Part shown: in pieces, positions 15,171 to 24,916 of the stretch
Layout of the letters: each line of letters starts with the position of its first letter
Position numbering within the stretch: the stretch's first letter is position 1
Origin: Herminiimonas arsenitoxidans
GTDB lineage: Bacteria; Pseudomonadota; Gammaproteobacteria; Burkholderiales; Burkholderiaceae_D
Direction: 5' to 3'
NCBI RefSeq assembly: GCF_900130075.1
Contig: NZ_LT671418.1
Span: forward strand, 2,852,001 to 2,916,000
Length of the DNA stretch: 64,000 bases
Notes under the pieces: model-generated
Seen by the model: the letters and a program-made list of their open reading frames with translations, nothing else
Told to the model about the DNA's origin: nothing
The model's database searches: none
Translations under genes and position numbers: made by a program

Positions 15171-16445
15171 GTGGAGAAAAAACCGTTGGAACAGCTCATG
15201 GAAAAAGGTCGGCAACGTGAAATTGCCCCCAATGACAGCAATCGATTCGTCTTTTGTTCGTCTAATGGGGCACATCTGCGTTGGCTCGCTCATGCGCTAA
15301 GCGAATGGCATGTAATACAGCAGGAACTGGCTGCGACCGCGCTTCTTACTTCACGTGTGGCGGAGTGTAGGCCTAGATTGATATTGCTCGATTTTTCCGG
15401 AAATTGCGGCGACAGCACAGCCAACTGCACTGCAGACATGATTGCGTTGGCGCAGATGATGAAGAGCAAGCTGCCGGATGTGCCGGTGGTTGCTGTCGGC
15501 ACCATGGATTATCCAGAAGGAGCTGTTGCGGCGCTACGCGCTGGAGTTCATCATTTCATCGACATGACGGCGCCGGTAGTCGAGGCACACGACGTTATCT
15601 ACAAATTGGTTTCTGCCGTATCCAGCCCCACCGTATCGGTCGAAGGAGCGCTGATTACTTTTGTTGGCGCGCGCGCTGGAGTCGGTACAACGACATTGGC
15701 TGTTCATCTGGCCGATATCCTGCAACAAGAAAAATCGGTTCAGCACAAAGATTATCAAATAGGGCTGCTTGATCTTGGTTTGCCTGCTTGCGATGGGCAG
15801 CTTTATCTCAACGTAACAGGAAATTTCAATTTCAGCGATACGGTGCGTAATCGGCATCGCCTTGACCGGACTTTGATCCAAACTGCTTTAGCGACGAGTC
15901 ATAGCGGCATCAAAGTAATTTCTTTGCCGCGTTCATTGACAGAGATCGCAGATATATCCAGTGCAGATGTGCGCTCTTTGTTGTCACAACTGCGCCTTTA
16001 CTTCGATGTATTGATTATGGATTTGGGTGGTTTTTCCGATATGGCGTTTGTGGAAAGTATGGTCAGTGCTTCGGACCAGACATTGCTGGTGACTGATCAA
16101 AGTCCAGGCTCGCTGGTTTCTCTTTCAACCATGTTGAAAGAGTGTGAGAAGCATGGCGGTGATGCCAGTCGCTTGCAGTTAATCGTCAATCGTTATGACA
16201 TTCGATACGGTATGAGTGCACAACAGATTGCCGAACGTTTTAGTTTACCGCTGGCCGCAGTCATGCCGGAATGTACATTGCGCTTGATGAGTAGTGCCAA
16301 TCAGGGAAAGTTGTTACATGAAATCGCCAAGCACGATCCATACGTGCGAGCGGTTCATGATTTAGCAGAAAAATTATTGAATCCGCATTCGGAGAAGCAG
16401 ACCAGCAAGCTATCGAGCTGGGTCCCAAGTTTTCTCAAGCCATAA
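15171..16445 (+). CDS. tadZ: TadZ/CpaE-type ATPase-like pilus localisation protein
   Basis: A 424-residue two-part protein: an N-terminal receiver-like domain lacking a clear phospho-acceptor (about 20-150) and a C-terminal ParA/MinD-like domain (about 155-400). In other bacteria TadZ places the tad machine at the pole. Seen: a deviant Walker A, GARAGVGTTT, in which the usual Lys before the first Thr is absent, and DVLIMDLGG as Walker B. Start choice: the GTG used has no clear ribosome site; a TTG at 15186 has GTGGAGA eight bases before it and may be the true start. An ATG at 15198 is also in frame. Confidence 0.88.
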   Translation: MEKKPLEQLMEKGRQREIAPNDSNRFVFCSSNGAHLRWLAHALSEWHVIQQELAATALLTSRVAECRPRLILLDFSGNCGDSTANCTADMIALAQMMKSKLPDVPVVAVGTMDYPEGAVAALRAGVHHFIDMTAPVVEAHDVIYKLVSAVSSPTVSVEGALITFVGARAGVGTTTLAVHLADILQQEKSVQHKDYQIGLLDLGLPACDGQLYLNVTGNFNFSDTVRNRHRLDRTLIQTALATSHSGIKVISLPRSLTEIADISSADVRSLLSQLRLYFDVLIMDLGGFSDMAFVESMVSASDQTLLVTDQSPGSLVSLSTMLKECEKHGGDASRLQLIVNRYDIRYGMSAQQIAERFSLPLAAVMPECTLRLMSSANQGKLLHEIAKHDPYVRAVHDLAEKLLNPHSEKQTSKLSSWVPSFLKP

Positions 16446-16484
16446 CGATAAACGACGGCAAGGGCCGAGATAAAGGCAGGCGAG

Positions 16485-17798
16485 ATGAACGATCAAATAG
16501 TACTTACAAAAGAAGATGAAATCTTTGTGAATACACAAAGATTTCAGGACATCAAAACTGCTGCATACGACAATCTGTTAACGCGTATTGAGGAGTTGGG
16601 TGCTGAATTTGGTCGCTGGTCGCGGTCTGCTATACAGCAGTTCGTTAATCTGGATGTTGACGGTTTTGTGCGCTTGCGCCGCATTCCTTTGAATGAAAAT
16701 GAAGTGCGTCTGATTGCCGATGCATTGACCAAAGAACTGGCCGGGCTGGGGCCGCTGGAAGATTTGCTGGCTGATGGCGATGTGGAAGATATTCTGATCA
16801 ACGGTTACAACGATGTATTTGTTTCACGTCACGGTGTGTTGCAACGTGAAACTTTGCGCTTTACTGATAACAATCATTTGCTACGCATAGTGCGACGGAT
16901 ACTTGCGCCACTCGGGCGCCGACTGGATGAGTCAAATCCGATGGTCGATGCGCGCTTGCCAGATGGTGGACGTTTGAATGTTGTGATCGAACCGCTTGCG
17001 GTCGATGGGCCTATGGTATCGATCCGAAAATTCCGTAAAGACCCTCTTAAGCCTAGCGACCTACAGCAACTGGGAACACTTAATGACGAGTTATTTGCTT
17101 TGCTAGAAAGTGCAGTAAAGGCGCGTTGCAATATCTTGATTTCTGGCGGCACTAGTTCCGGAAAAACATCGTTACTCAATGCGTTAGCTTTTTTCCTTCC
17201 AGAAAATGAGCGCGTGGTTACTGTTGAAGATACGGCAGAGCTGTCATTGAATCATCCGCATGTCGTGCGCCTTGAATCGCGCGTCGGTAGTTTTGAAGGA
17301 ACGGGCGTTGTCACGATACGTGATTTGATACGCAATAGCTTACGTATGCGTCCGGATCGCATCATTGTCGGAGAAGTGCGCGGCGCGGAAGTGCTGGAAA
17401 TGTTGCAAGCGATGAACACTGGTCATGATGGCTCAATGGCGACTATCCATGCGAATACGCCTCGCGAATGTTTGCATCGTATCGAGATGCTGGCTGGCTT
17501 TGCTGGTTTTCAGGGAAGTGAGTCTAGTCTGCGCCGCCAGATTGCCGGCGCGCTGGATTTCATCGTTCAGATCGGACGCCTGTCCAATGGCCGCCGACGC
17601 ATCGTATCAATCACTGAAATTACTGGTGTTGGAGACAACATCATTACAACGCAGGAACTCTATCGTCACGAAAATTTCAGTGGTCCTGACGGTGAGGAAA
17701 AAGATCGCTGGGTATCGCTCGGTATTCAACCGCATTCACCGAAGCTGAAAAAAAGACAGGCATCTCCTAATGGCGGTAATCCACAAAAGAGAAACTGA
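16485..17798 (+). CDS. tadA: Tad secretion ATPase TadA/CpaF
   Basis: Hexameric type II/IV secretion ATPase that powers Flp pilus assembly, and in some species also retraction. 437 residues: N-terminal domain to about 200, then the ATPase core. Seen: Walker [10 protein letters not shown] at about 223-231, the Asp box [11 protein letters not shown], Walker [13 protein letters not shown], and the His box [15 protein letters not shown]. All catalytic motifs are intact. The TGA stop shares one base with the next ATG (TGATG), so tadB translation is probably coupled. Confidence 0.95.
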   Translation: MNDQIVLTKEDEIFVNTQRFQDIKTAAYDNLLTRIEELGAEFGRWSRSAIQQFVNLDVDGFVRLRRIPLNENEVRLIADALTKELAGLGPLEDLLADGDVEDILINGYNDVFVSRHGVLQRETLRFTDNNHLLRIVRRILAPLGRRLDESNPMVDARLPDGGRLNVVIEPLAVDGPMVSIRKFRKDPLKPSDLQQLGTLNDELFALLESAVKARCNILISGGTSSGKTSLLNALAFFLPENERVVTVEDTAELSLNHPHVVRLESRVGSFEGTGVVTIRDLIRNSLRMRPDRIIVGEVRGAEVLEMLQAMNTGHDGSMATIHANTPRECLHRIEMLAGFAGFQGSESSLRRQIAGALDFIVQIGRLSNGRRRIVSITEITGVGDNIITTQELYRHENFSGPDGEEKDRWVSLGIQPHSPKLKKRQASPNGGNPQKRN

Positions 17799-18730
17799 TG
17801 ACAGCGCTCACATTATGGTTGATGGCAGGTGCGATCTTGTTGCTCGCATTTGGTATTCTCCTGTGGCAAAACGCGCAACTTCATCAGCGCCAAGATGCTA
17901 CGTCGGCATTTGTTGATCAGCAAATTCGTAGCATGGCATCGCAGCAGACTTCGACAGATGATGTTGAGCAAAATGCGGTGCTACAGCCGCGTATCGAGTC
18001 GAATATATTACGTCGTTTTTTGCTGCGGGCAGGAATAATACCTACACCAATTTTTTATGCCTTCTTGGTATTACCTGGCATCGTGTTAACGCTGCTGGCG
18101 GCAATGTTCGGAGGAATTTTGTCTGTTATTGGCACGGTATTTTTATACGTGACTTTAATATATTTTCGCTTATGGCTGAAGGCCATGCGACGCCATCAAA
18201 AAATGGTACGACAGTTGCCAGCTTTTTTGGACACGATGGTTCGGCTAACTATCGTTGGTAATAGTCTGGAATCAGCGTTTCAAGCCACAGTGCTGTCTAG
18301 CGAAGCACCTTTGCGAGACCTTCTTGATCGTGCCAACCGTCTGGTGCAGGCAGGGATGGATCTTGAGCATGCATTGATGCAACAAGCACGCTTATTTCAT
18401 GTGATTGAACTGGAATTGATTGCAGCAGTGATTGGCGTTGCTCTGCGGTTTGGCGGACGGGCAGATATGGTATTGGAACGCATGGCTGCTTTCATGCGTG
18501 ATCGAGAATACGCACAAAATGAACTTATTGCCCTGTCTGCAGAGACCAGGCTATCTGCGTGGATTTTAGGTTTTCTGCCGATTGGTCTGGGCGTTTTTAT
18601 GATTATTTTTAATAACAAAATGTTTGTCACCATGCTGGACGATCCGATCGGGAAAAACATGCTGATTGGTGCCGCCGTGCTGGAGATTATCGGCGCTTAC
18701 TGGTTGTATCGTCTGGCGAAGTCTGTGTGA
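17798..18730 (+). CDS. tadB: Tad inner-membrane platform protein TadB
   Basis: A 310-residue T2SSF-family membrane protein, the platform on which TadA acts. Seen: one N-terminal membrane segment, a pair in the middle (about 75-120), the T2SSF cytoplasmic domain (LPAFLDTMVRLTIVGNSLESAF, read as LPAFLDTMVR then GNSLESAF) and two C-terminal segments. It follows tadA with overlapping stop/start codons and precedes tadC by seven bases. Confidence 0.92.
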   Translation: MTALTLWLMAGAILLLAFGILLWQNAQLHQRQDATSAFVDQQIRSMASQQTSTDDVEQNAVLQPRIESNILRRFLLRAGIIPTPIFYAFLVLPGIVLTLLAAMFGGILSVIGTVFLYVTLIYFRLWLKAMRRHQKMVRQLPAFLDTMVRLTIVGNSLESAFQATVLSSEAPLRDLLDRANRLVQAGMDLEHALMQQARLFHVIELELIAAVIGVALRFGGRADMVLERMAAFMRDREYAQNELIALSAETRLSAWILGFLPIGLGVFMIIFNNKMFVTMLDDPIGKNMLIGAAVLEIIGAYWLYRLAKSV

Positions 18731-18737
18731 GGGCAAT

Positions 18738-19688
18738 ATGACGCCGCATATCCTGATCGTTTCCTCGATAGTGCTACTGGCTGCCGCTGCACTGGTACTT
18801 GGCAGCGGCTTGTTGCGTCAAGCATGGCAATTCATGCGTAGTGAAAAAATATTGAATCGTCGCATCGATACACAAGAATATCAGGAGGAAGAAGAAAGTC
18901 AGCCACAAGGACCCTTGTGGCGTCGCTGGCTGGATGGCTTTCTCGCGTATATGGCGCACTGGGTCGATACCCCACTTGGGAAGCAATTGGTTGCCCAAGA
19001 GGACAGAGTATTGCTCGATCAATGTGGTGTGAATGACACTCGTGGGAAAACGATATTTTTTGCTATACGTGTGTTGCTTGGCGTTGGTTTGCCTGCCCTT
19101 GCATGGAGCATCGCATCTGATCGCTCACCCCTCGTTCTGCTTTGCATGGGATTTGCAGGCTTTGCTATCGGCTACATGGGGCCGAAATGGATGATGCAGA
19201 TGAGGGCAAAAGAGCGCCGTCGTCAAGCTGCTGAAGAATTGCCATTGCTGATAGATCTCTTGCGTCTGCTGCAAGGTGTTGGCTTATCGATTGATCAAAG
19301 CTTAAATGTTGTGGAGAACGAATTTTCTCGTTCTTTGCCGATCTTGAGTAAGGAATTGCAGATAGCGGCGCAACAGTATTTAAATGGGCGTACGCGCGAG
19401 CAATCGCTGCGACGGTTTTCTACTGTCTTCGATAATGAGGATATGGGCGCTATTGCGCGTCTGATTGTGCAAGTCGATCGCTATGGCGGTGCAGTGCAAC
19501 AGCCATTGCAACAGTTTAGTGACCGTGTGCGCGAACAGCGCAAGTTGGACATGAAAGAAAAGGTCGGAAAACTCACTGTCAAGATGACGGGCATTATGGT
19601 CTTGGCTCTATTGCCTGCTTTATTAATTATCACGGGCGGAGCCGGTTTTCTGGCTATTATCCGCGCGCTTTCCAAGCTGGGAGGCTGA
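18738..19688 (+). CDS. tadC: Tad inner-membrane platform protein TadC
   Basis: A 316-residue T2SSF-family partner of TadB. Seen: N-terminal membrane segment, central pair of segments (about 110-155), the motif ELPLLIDLLRLLQGVGLSI of the T2SSF domain, and a C-terminal segment LALLPALLIITGGAGF. The start at 18738 has GAGGG seven bases before it and avoids the long overlap with tadB that an upstream GTG at 18666 would give. Confidence 0.92.
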   Translation: MTPHILIVSSIVLLAAAALVLGSGLLRQAWQFMRSEKILNRRIDTQEYQEEEESQPQGPLWRRWLDGFLAYMAHWVDTPLGKQLVAQEDRVLLDQCGVNDTRGKTIFFAIRVLLGVGLPALAWSIASDRSPLVLLCMGFAGFAIGYMGPKWMMQMRAKERRRQAAEELPLLIDLLRLLQGVGLSIDQSLNVVENEFSRSLPILSKELQIAAQQYLNGRTREQSLRRFSTVFDNEDMGAIARLIVQVDRYGGAVQQPLQQFSDRVREQRKLDMKEKVGKLTVKMTGIMVLALLPALLIITGGAGFLAIIRALSKLGG

Positions 19689-19690
19689 TC

Positions 19691-20545
19691 ATGCAAGGGT
19701 ATACCAAGATCAATGTCATAGCGGTGTTATCAGCACTGCTACTCTGCGGCGGTTGTGCCAACTTTAATTCTTCGGCCAGTGATTATGCTGCACGGAATGA
19801 GGCAGCAACGCAGCGTCAGCAGTCCGATCAGGATAAACCGGCTTTGGATAACAAGCAGGTGTACTTGGAAATGATCAAGAAGATGCAGGATCGTTCCCTG
19901 TATTTTGCTTCGATGGCACATATCGATGCGTATCAAAAAAGTTATGGATCATCGCCGGAAATACAACGCTTGTATGCAGATGCCTTGCGCGCGACCGGAC
20001 AAGATGATGCGGCAGAAAAACAGTACCAACAATTACGCACAACAACGGAGGCTGCTGCGGCCTGGCACGGCCTAGGTTTGCTGGCTGCACAAAGAGGTGA
20101 CTCCGTCAATGCGATTGCCCATCTACGCGAATCCAATCGACGGGATCCAACCAATGCAATGGTGTTGAGTGATTTAAGCTATGCCTTGCTGTATGACGGC
20201 GATCGTGCTGCTGCACGTTTACCTTTGATGCAGGCAGTCGAATTGGCGCCGGACAATCGCAAAGTTATCAGTAATCTGGCCCTGTTCTTTTTACTCTCTA
20301 ATGAGACTGCGAAGGCAGAAGCCTTGATGAAGGATGCATATATTCCGGCCGATGTTAGAACCGAGATCCGCAAACGCAAAGATGCTATCGCGGCGCGCGG
20401 CACGCAGCCAGCGGCGAAGGTTGTTAGCGAGGCCGATATCCAGAACCGTACTTTGCCGGCCATTGCAAGTGGTAATGGCATGCAACTGCAATTGCAGTTG
20501 CAACTATTGCAACCGAATGTAGTGCCGCGCAGCCGTAGTGAGTAA
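19691..20545 (+). CDS. tadD: TadD-like TPR lipoprotein
   Basis: A 284-residue lipoprotein: lipobox LLCGGC with Cys22 or the Cys at 18 as candidates, then a soluble region with about four tetratricopeptide repeats (residues about 75-215, for example AAWHGLGLLAAQRGDSVNAIAHL, read as AAWHGLGLLA then AIAHLRES). TadD in other species is needed for secretin targeting or stability. The C-terminal tail is rich in Gln and Leu. It starts two bases after the tadC stop and belongs to the same operon. Confidence 0.88.
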   Translation: MQGYTKINVIAVLSALLLCGGCANFNSSASDYAARNEAATQRQQSDQDKPALDNKQVYLEMIKKMQDRSLYFASMAHIDAYQKSYGSSPEIQRLYADALRATGQDDAAEKQYQQLRTTTEAAAAWHGLGLLAAQRGDSVNAIAHLRESNRRDPTNAMVLSDLSYALLYDGDRAAARLPLMQAVELAPDNRKVISNLALFFLLSNETAKAEALMKDAYIPADVRTEIRKRKDAIAARGTQPAAKVVSEADIQNRTLPAIASGNGMQLQLQLQLLQPNVVPRSRSE

Positions 20546-20588
20546 ACACGGTCAAGGCGTACTTTTTATCGGGATATCAGGGGGATTT

Positions 20589-20936
20589 ATGTCGCAACTT
20601 ATTTCATCCAAACGTTATACAACAACACTGCGGGCATTTTTAGTGTCGATCTACGGATGTGCTGCATTGTTATTAGGCACTATGTCGATTTGCAATGCAC
20701 AAGCAGTTGATACTGAATCCAATACGTCGTTTGTGAAGAGCAAACCAAAGACACGTCAGATCGGCGAGGTCACTTCGGATTTGTTAGCCATGCAGGTTAA
20801 TGGTAGTGCAGCTGGTCCTGCATTGCCCATGCTGGGGGCAACAAGCACATTGAGTTGGGAGCGTTACAAAGATAGTTTCAAGTACAAAATTCCTGAGAAT
20901 TTTGATCGTGCTATCAGAAAGAACGATGGGCAATAA
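20589..20936 (+). CDS. Small exported DUF3613-like protein of the tad locus
   Basis: 115 residues with a signal peptide (MSQLISSKRYTTTLRAF, hydrophobic stretch, cleavage near CNAQA). The mature part shows IGEVTSDLLAMQVNG, then GPALPMLGATSTLSWERY and FKYKIPE, a pattern I associate with DUF3613 proteins found in betaproteobacterial tad clusters. Function unknown; a periplasmic role in the Tad machine is inferred from position only. The start at 20589 follows CAGGGGGATTT; an upstream GTG would overlap tadD and add residues before the signal peptide. Confidence 0.75.
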   Translation: MSQLISSKRYTTTLRAFLVSIYGCAALLLGTMSICNAQAVDTESNTSFVKSKPKTRQIGEVTSDLLAMQVNGSAAGPALPMLGATSTLSWERYKDSFKYKIPENFDRAIRKNDGQ

Positions 20937-20957
20937 TAATTCTTCTAACAATTGAAA

Positions 20958-23060
20958 ATGAAAATCATGTCCGGCTCATGTATCGCCGCTTCACATGCAT
21001 TGCATTGCATATGGGCGAGCTCGCGCCAGCGTGGTTCGATTGTCGTGATGGCCGCAATCGGTATTTCGACGATGGTGATCTTGTTGGCATCGATCGATAT
21101 CGGCTATCTATTTTTTCAGAAACGTGAGTTGCAAAAGATTGCAGATTTGTCCGCGCTTGCAGGTGCGCAGCAATTGGGGCGATCCACGGTATCGGCTGGT
21201 AACGCATGTCCTTCATCGGTGATTACTACTGCCGAGGCTAATGCAAAAGTGGCGCAGAATTTTTCAGGGGCGATTACTGTATCTTGTGGAAATTGGGATC
21301 CTGTAGCTGAGACAACGGCGCCGCATTATCGAGCCATTGCCACTGGCATCATGCCGAATGCAGTCAGTGTGCATGTCAGTCAGTCATTCCGCAGTTTTTT
21401 TGGCGCCTGGGCGAGTAGAGCTGTGAGCGCGGTTGCGATTGCTACTGCGGATGCACAGATTGCAGTGTTTTCAGTTGGCTCTAGATTGTTGAGAATTAAC
21501 GATGCTGGTGTTGTTCCGGGGCTTTTAACAAAACTGGGTGTGGGAATGAATGGCGTTGATATTGCGTCCTACAATGGTTTGGCAAATGTATCGATAAAAA
21601 CTAGTGGTTTGTTGAGGGCTTTGGGCGTCCAGCTACCTGTTAATGCTGACGTAGGGACTATTAAGCAAAGCGTCTTGGATTTGAATACAGGAGGCTGTAG
21701 TAACGGCGCATGTACTTTGGAAACATTGCTTGGAGCAATGACAACTTTGGTGGGACAACAAGATTTTATTAACCTTCTAGGAATTAGTGCCGCGCAGCTT
21801 AAATTGCCGGTTCAGATTTTTTCTAATGCCAATGGACGTGGCGGCATATTGGCATTGGTTGATGCTGCAAATGGGAATTCTGCCTTAAGTACGAACATTA
21901 ATGCTTTGGATTTGATAACAACTGCGATTGGCGTAGCCAATGGCCACAATGGGATTAAGTTAGAACTGGGCGCGAACCTCCCCGCAGGGATACTTCAGTC
22001 AGAAACAAAAATCGGCATCGTAGAGCCGCCATCGATTGGTATAGGGGGGAAGGATACGATGGCCTATACCTCGCAAGTTCGGGTATTTACTCATCTGCAG
22101 AGCAATTTGTTGAAGGCCAATTTGTTACGTGCTGATTTACCGATCGCTATTGAAATAGTAAACGGATCGGCAAAGATAGATGAACTATGTCAAGAAAAAA
22201 TGAATGGAAAAGATACTGCGAAAATTTCGGTGCAAGCTCCTATCTTTCAACTTTGCATTGGAAGTTTGACTGCGGACAGTGCTTTTTCTAATACGGCTCC
22301 GGCATGCGACGCTAGCTTGCCGAGCCATCCGTTCCTTACTCTTCTCGGCACGACTTTGCCGCTCTCTAGTCTTGCAGTCCCTGGACTACAGAATATAGGT
22401 TCACATACCTTTGTGAAAGGAGAGACATATACCTTTGGTAACAACAACTTACCATTGGGCACGACGACTAAAAATTTGGTGGATAACTTGCTGGACTCTT
22501 TACTTGCTAGATTGCTTGGTGCTACTTATTCCCAAGGGCAAAGCACTCCCACAAAAGAGCAGCTTGCAGGGGGACTTTTGGGGGCAGTAACGGGTAATGT
22601 ATTAGGTACGGCAGTAACTCAGGTCGAGCAGGCTTTGAGCGCTCTCCAAAAATTTACTAATGATGTAAAAGCGAATACAGATCTATTTACTGCACTCGGG
22701 ACTGCATTGGAAAGTGTGCTAAACACTGTTGGAAATTTGGTCGGAGGCTTACTCAATGGTGTTGGTAACTTGATAGGGCAGGTGGTATGTGGGGTGCTGA
22801 ATCCATTTTCACCGTCAAATGCCAACCAATGCACGTTGGCTAAACAGTTTGAAGGAAATCAAGGCAGCAGTTCAGTAAGTAAGGTGCTGTTAACTATTTT
22901 GGGCTTGATCACTCAATTGCTGGAACCGCTATTGAATGATCTTGGAAAAGCCTTGGCAGCACAGCTTAATGATTTACTTGGCATCGGTCTTGGGCAAGTC
23001 GATGTCACCTTAATCGACCTGAAATGCGGTGGCGGCGATAGTGTCAGATTGGTTTACTAA
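20958..23060 (+). CDS. Large TadG-like protein with Tad_N segment
   Basis: A 700-residue secreted or membrane-anchored protein. Seen: RQRGSIVVMAAIGISTMVIL, the Tad/TadG N-terminal hydrophobic segment; then IGYLFFQKRELQKIADLSALAGAQQL, the usual first part of the periplasmic region (read in two pieces); then about 550 residues with no recognised domain, rich in Leu, Gly, Asn and Val. The final 200 residues hold low-complexity Leu/Gly helices and four Cys. TadG proteins usually have a von Willebrand-type domain; none is evident. A TTG six bases earlier is an alternative start; neither start has a strong ribosome site. It ends directly against the next ATG. Confidence 0.75.
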   Translation: MKIMSGSCIAASHALHCIWASSRQRGSIVVMAAIGISTMVILLASIDIGYLFFQKRELQKIADLSALAGAQQLGRSTVSAGNACPSSVITTAEANAKVAQNFSGAITVSCGNWDPVAETTAPHYRAIATGIMPNAVSVHVSQSFRSFFGAWASRAVSAVAIATADAQIAVFSVGSRLLRINDAGVVPGLLTKLGVGMNGVDIASYNGLANVSIKTSGLLRALGVQLPVNADVGTIKQSVLDLNTGGCSNGACTLETLLGAMTTLVGQQDFINLLGISAAQLKLPVQIFSNANGRGGILALVDAANGNSALSTNINALDLITTAIGVANGHNGIKLELGANLPAGILQSETKIGIVEPPSIGIGGKDTMAYTSQVRVFTHLQSNLLKANLLRADLPIAIEIVNGSAKIDELCQEKMNGKDTAKISVQAPIFQLCIGSLTADSAFSNTAPACDASLPSHPFLTLLGTTLPLSSLAVPGLQNIGSHTFVKGETYTFGNNNLPLGTTTKNLVDNLLDSLLARLLGATYSQGQSTPTKEQLAGGLLGAVTGNVLGTAVTQVEQALSALQKFTNDVKANTDLFTALGTALESVLNTVGNLVGGLLNGVGNLIGQVVCGVLNPFSPSNANQCTLAKQFEGNQGSSSVSKVLLTILGLITQLLEPLLNDLGKALAAQLNDLLGIGLGQVDVTLIDLKCGGGDSVRLVY

Positions 23061-23447
23061 ATGTCTTATAACGACTCTCGATACCTGCTCATGAAAAATA
23101 AAACATCCTTAGCAAAATGGTTTGGCTATCTCGGCTTCGATCATTTGATTGCGCCGTTCTTGATCAAGGTGATTTATTGGGGTGGAGTGGTCCTTATTTT
23201 GAGCGCTGGCATAGGCGGCTTCTTCGCGACCTTTGAAATGCCTGATAAGGGTATCTCTGGCGTACTACTCGCGATAGGTGCGACAGTGCTGTCGTTATTG
23301 ATCTGGCGCTTGCTGTGCGAGATGTTGATTCTTGCGTTCAATATTTACGCAAGACTGGTGGAGATTCGTAACCTGTTATCACACCGACAGGCGAGGGTGG
23401 ATGCGTATCAAAAAATACCAAGCGTGCGTGTTTTGAAAAACGACTGA
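23061..23447 (+). CDS. Small membrane protein, DUF4282-like
   Basis: 128 residues with two hydrophobic segments (about 36-60 and 68-88). The pattern FDHLIAPFLIKVIYWGGVV (read as FDHLIAPF then IKVIYWGGV) and WRLLCEMLILAFNIYARL with a following charged segment resembles DUF4282 proteins. The role is unknown. The ATG touches the stop codon of the TadG-like gene (TAAATG), so it is part of the tad operon; an ATG ten codons later is an alternative start. Confidence 0.65.
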   Translation: MSYNDSRYLLMKNKTSLAKWFGYLGFDHLIAPFLIKVIYWGGVVLILSAGIGGFFATFEMPDKGISGVLLAIGATVLSLLIWRLLCEMLILAFNIYARLVEIRNLLSHRQARVDAYQKIPSVRVLKND

Positions 23448-23468
23448 CGGAAGCTTTGCACAAACAGA

Positions 23469-24866
23469 ATGCTAAAAAACAAATCGCCTCAAGAAAATAT
23501 CGACATTTATGTGTGGGAAGGTAAATCCGATATTTTTGATCGCATCGTTCGCTGCCTGATTAGTTCCGAGGTAGATGTCATTCGGGCGGACAGCATGGAT
23601 CTGGTACAGGATCAGGCGAAGGTGTCGCCATCCATTGCGATTATCTCTGTCACGATGATTGATGGTGGGCGCTTCAATGCGGATGATTGGCAAAAGGCGC
23701 ATGGCATGCCGGTGATCTGGGTCGCGGAAGCGCCGCGTGCTTATGATTCGCGCGTTTATCCGCCAGAGTATTCACACATTTTGATGCTGGATTTTACGTG
23801 CGCAGAATTGCGTCGCCTGGTATTTGGTTTGGCAGGCGAAATGCATAGCAATACGAAGGCGGCGCAGGAGCGTGATCCGCTGATTGCAGAATCCGAAGTC
23901 ATGCGTACTTTGTTGAAAGAAACGACGGCCTTTGCCGATTGCGATTCCAATGTATTGATCGCGGGTGAAACCGGTGTGGGTAAGGAGCGTATCGCGCGAC
24001 TACTACACGAGAATCATAGCCGCTACGGAAATGGTCCCTTTGTTGCCGTCAATTGCGGTGCGATTCCGGATGGTTTGTTTGAGTCGCATTTTTTCGGCCA
24101 TGCGAAGGGCGCATTTACTGGTGCGATGCTGGCGCATAAAGGCTATTTTGAACAGGCAGACAACGGTACGCTTTTTCTGGATGAGATCGGCGATCTTCCT
24201 TTGTATCAGCAAGTCAAATTGTTGCGTGTGCTGGAGCAAAGCAAGGTAACGCGATTGGGCTCGACGACGGAGATTGATATTGAATTTCGATTAGTGGCGG
24301 CAACCAATCGAAATTTGCGCGAGTTGGTCAGGCAAGAAATGTTCCGCTCGGATTTGTATTACCGCATGGCCGTGATTGAATTGCGTGTGCCTAGTTTGGA
24401 AGAGCGCGGTGAGATCGACAAGATCGCTATTTTCCGCGGCATCGTGATGCAGATATTTAAAAATGGTGCGCGTGACTCTTCACCGTTGCCAGAGATTCCG
24501 GATTGGTTGTTGCGCATGGTTGCCAACACGCGTTTCCGCGGCAATGTCAGAGAGCTGCGCAATATTGCAGAGCGCATCACGATTATTCATCGTCAGCTTG
24601 GCGATTGGGATAGAGCGGCGATTGATCGCGTGTTTTTGGCCTTGCAGGAATTGAAGGTGGAATGCGATAACGAAGATCAGGCTGGTACGCGGAAAAAATG
24701 GGATGCAGCTGATCGCAATCGTATTATTGAGGCGCTGGATGCGCATAACTGGCGCAGACAAGATACGGCGAATCATTTGAAAATGAGTCGCAAGGTGTTG
24801 TGGGAAAAAATGCGCAAGTTCCAGATCATCGATGGTGATCCGGAACCCGGCGAGGTAGAGCCTTGA
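23469..24866 (+). CDS. Sigma-54-dependent transcriptional activator (bacterial enhancer-binding protein)
   Basis: 465 residues. Residues 1-125 form a receiver-like domain without the usual acidic pocket, so control by phosphorylation is doubtful. Residues about 138-375 are the AAA+ domain: Walker A GETGVGKE (166-173), GAFTGA (214-219) that contacts sigma-54, Walker B LFLDEIGD (235-242) and the arginine-finger region FRSDLYYRM. The C-terminus (about 415-455) is a Fis-type helix-turn-helix ([17 protein letters not shown], read as [11 protein letters not shown]). Position at the end of the tad operon suggests a role in tad or surface gene control; the only clear sigma-54 promoter in the region is at 7132. 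Confidence 0.93.
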   Translation: MLKNKSPQENIDIYVWEGKSDIFDRIVRCLISSEVDVIRADSMDLVQDQAKVSPSIAIISVTMIDGGRFNADDWQKAHGMPVIWVAEAPRAYDSRVYPPEYSHILMLDFTCAELRRLVFGLAGEMHSNTKAAQERDPLIAESEVMRTLLKETTAFADCDSNVLIAGETGVGKERIARLLHENHSRYGNGPFVAVNCGAIPDGLFESHFFGHAKGAFTGAMLAHKGYFEQADNGTLFLDEIGDLPLYQQVKLLRVLEQSKVTRLGSTTEIDIEFRLVAATNRNLRELVRQEMFRSDLYYRMAVIELRVPSLEERGEIDKIAIFRGIVMQIFKNGARDSSPLPEIPDWLLRMVANTRFRGNVRELRNIAERITIIHRQLGDWDRAAIDRVFLALQELKVECDNEDQAGTRKKWDAADRNRIIEALDAHNWRRQDTANHLKMSRKVLWEKMRKFQIIDGDPEPGEVEP

Positions 24867-24902
24867 AAAAAAGCCATGTCGACGAACCGACATGGCTTTT
24901 TT
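24866..24902. terminator. Bidirectional terminator between the tad activator and pirin genes
   Basis: Perfect 11-base stem AAGCCATGTCG / CGACATGGCTT (24871-24881 with 24888-24898), flanked by an A-run on the left and a T-run on the right. It serves both convergent genes. Confidence 0.9.
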
Positions 24903-24916
24903 GATGTGACTTCGAC

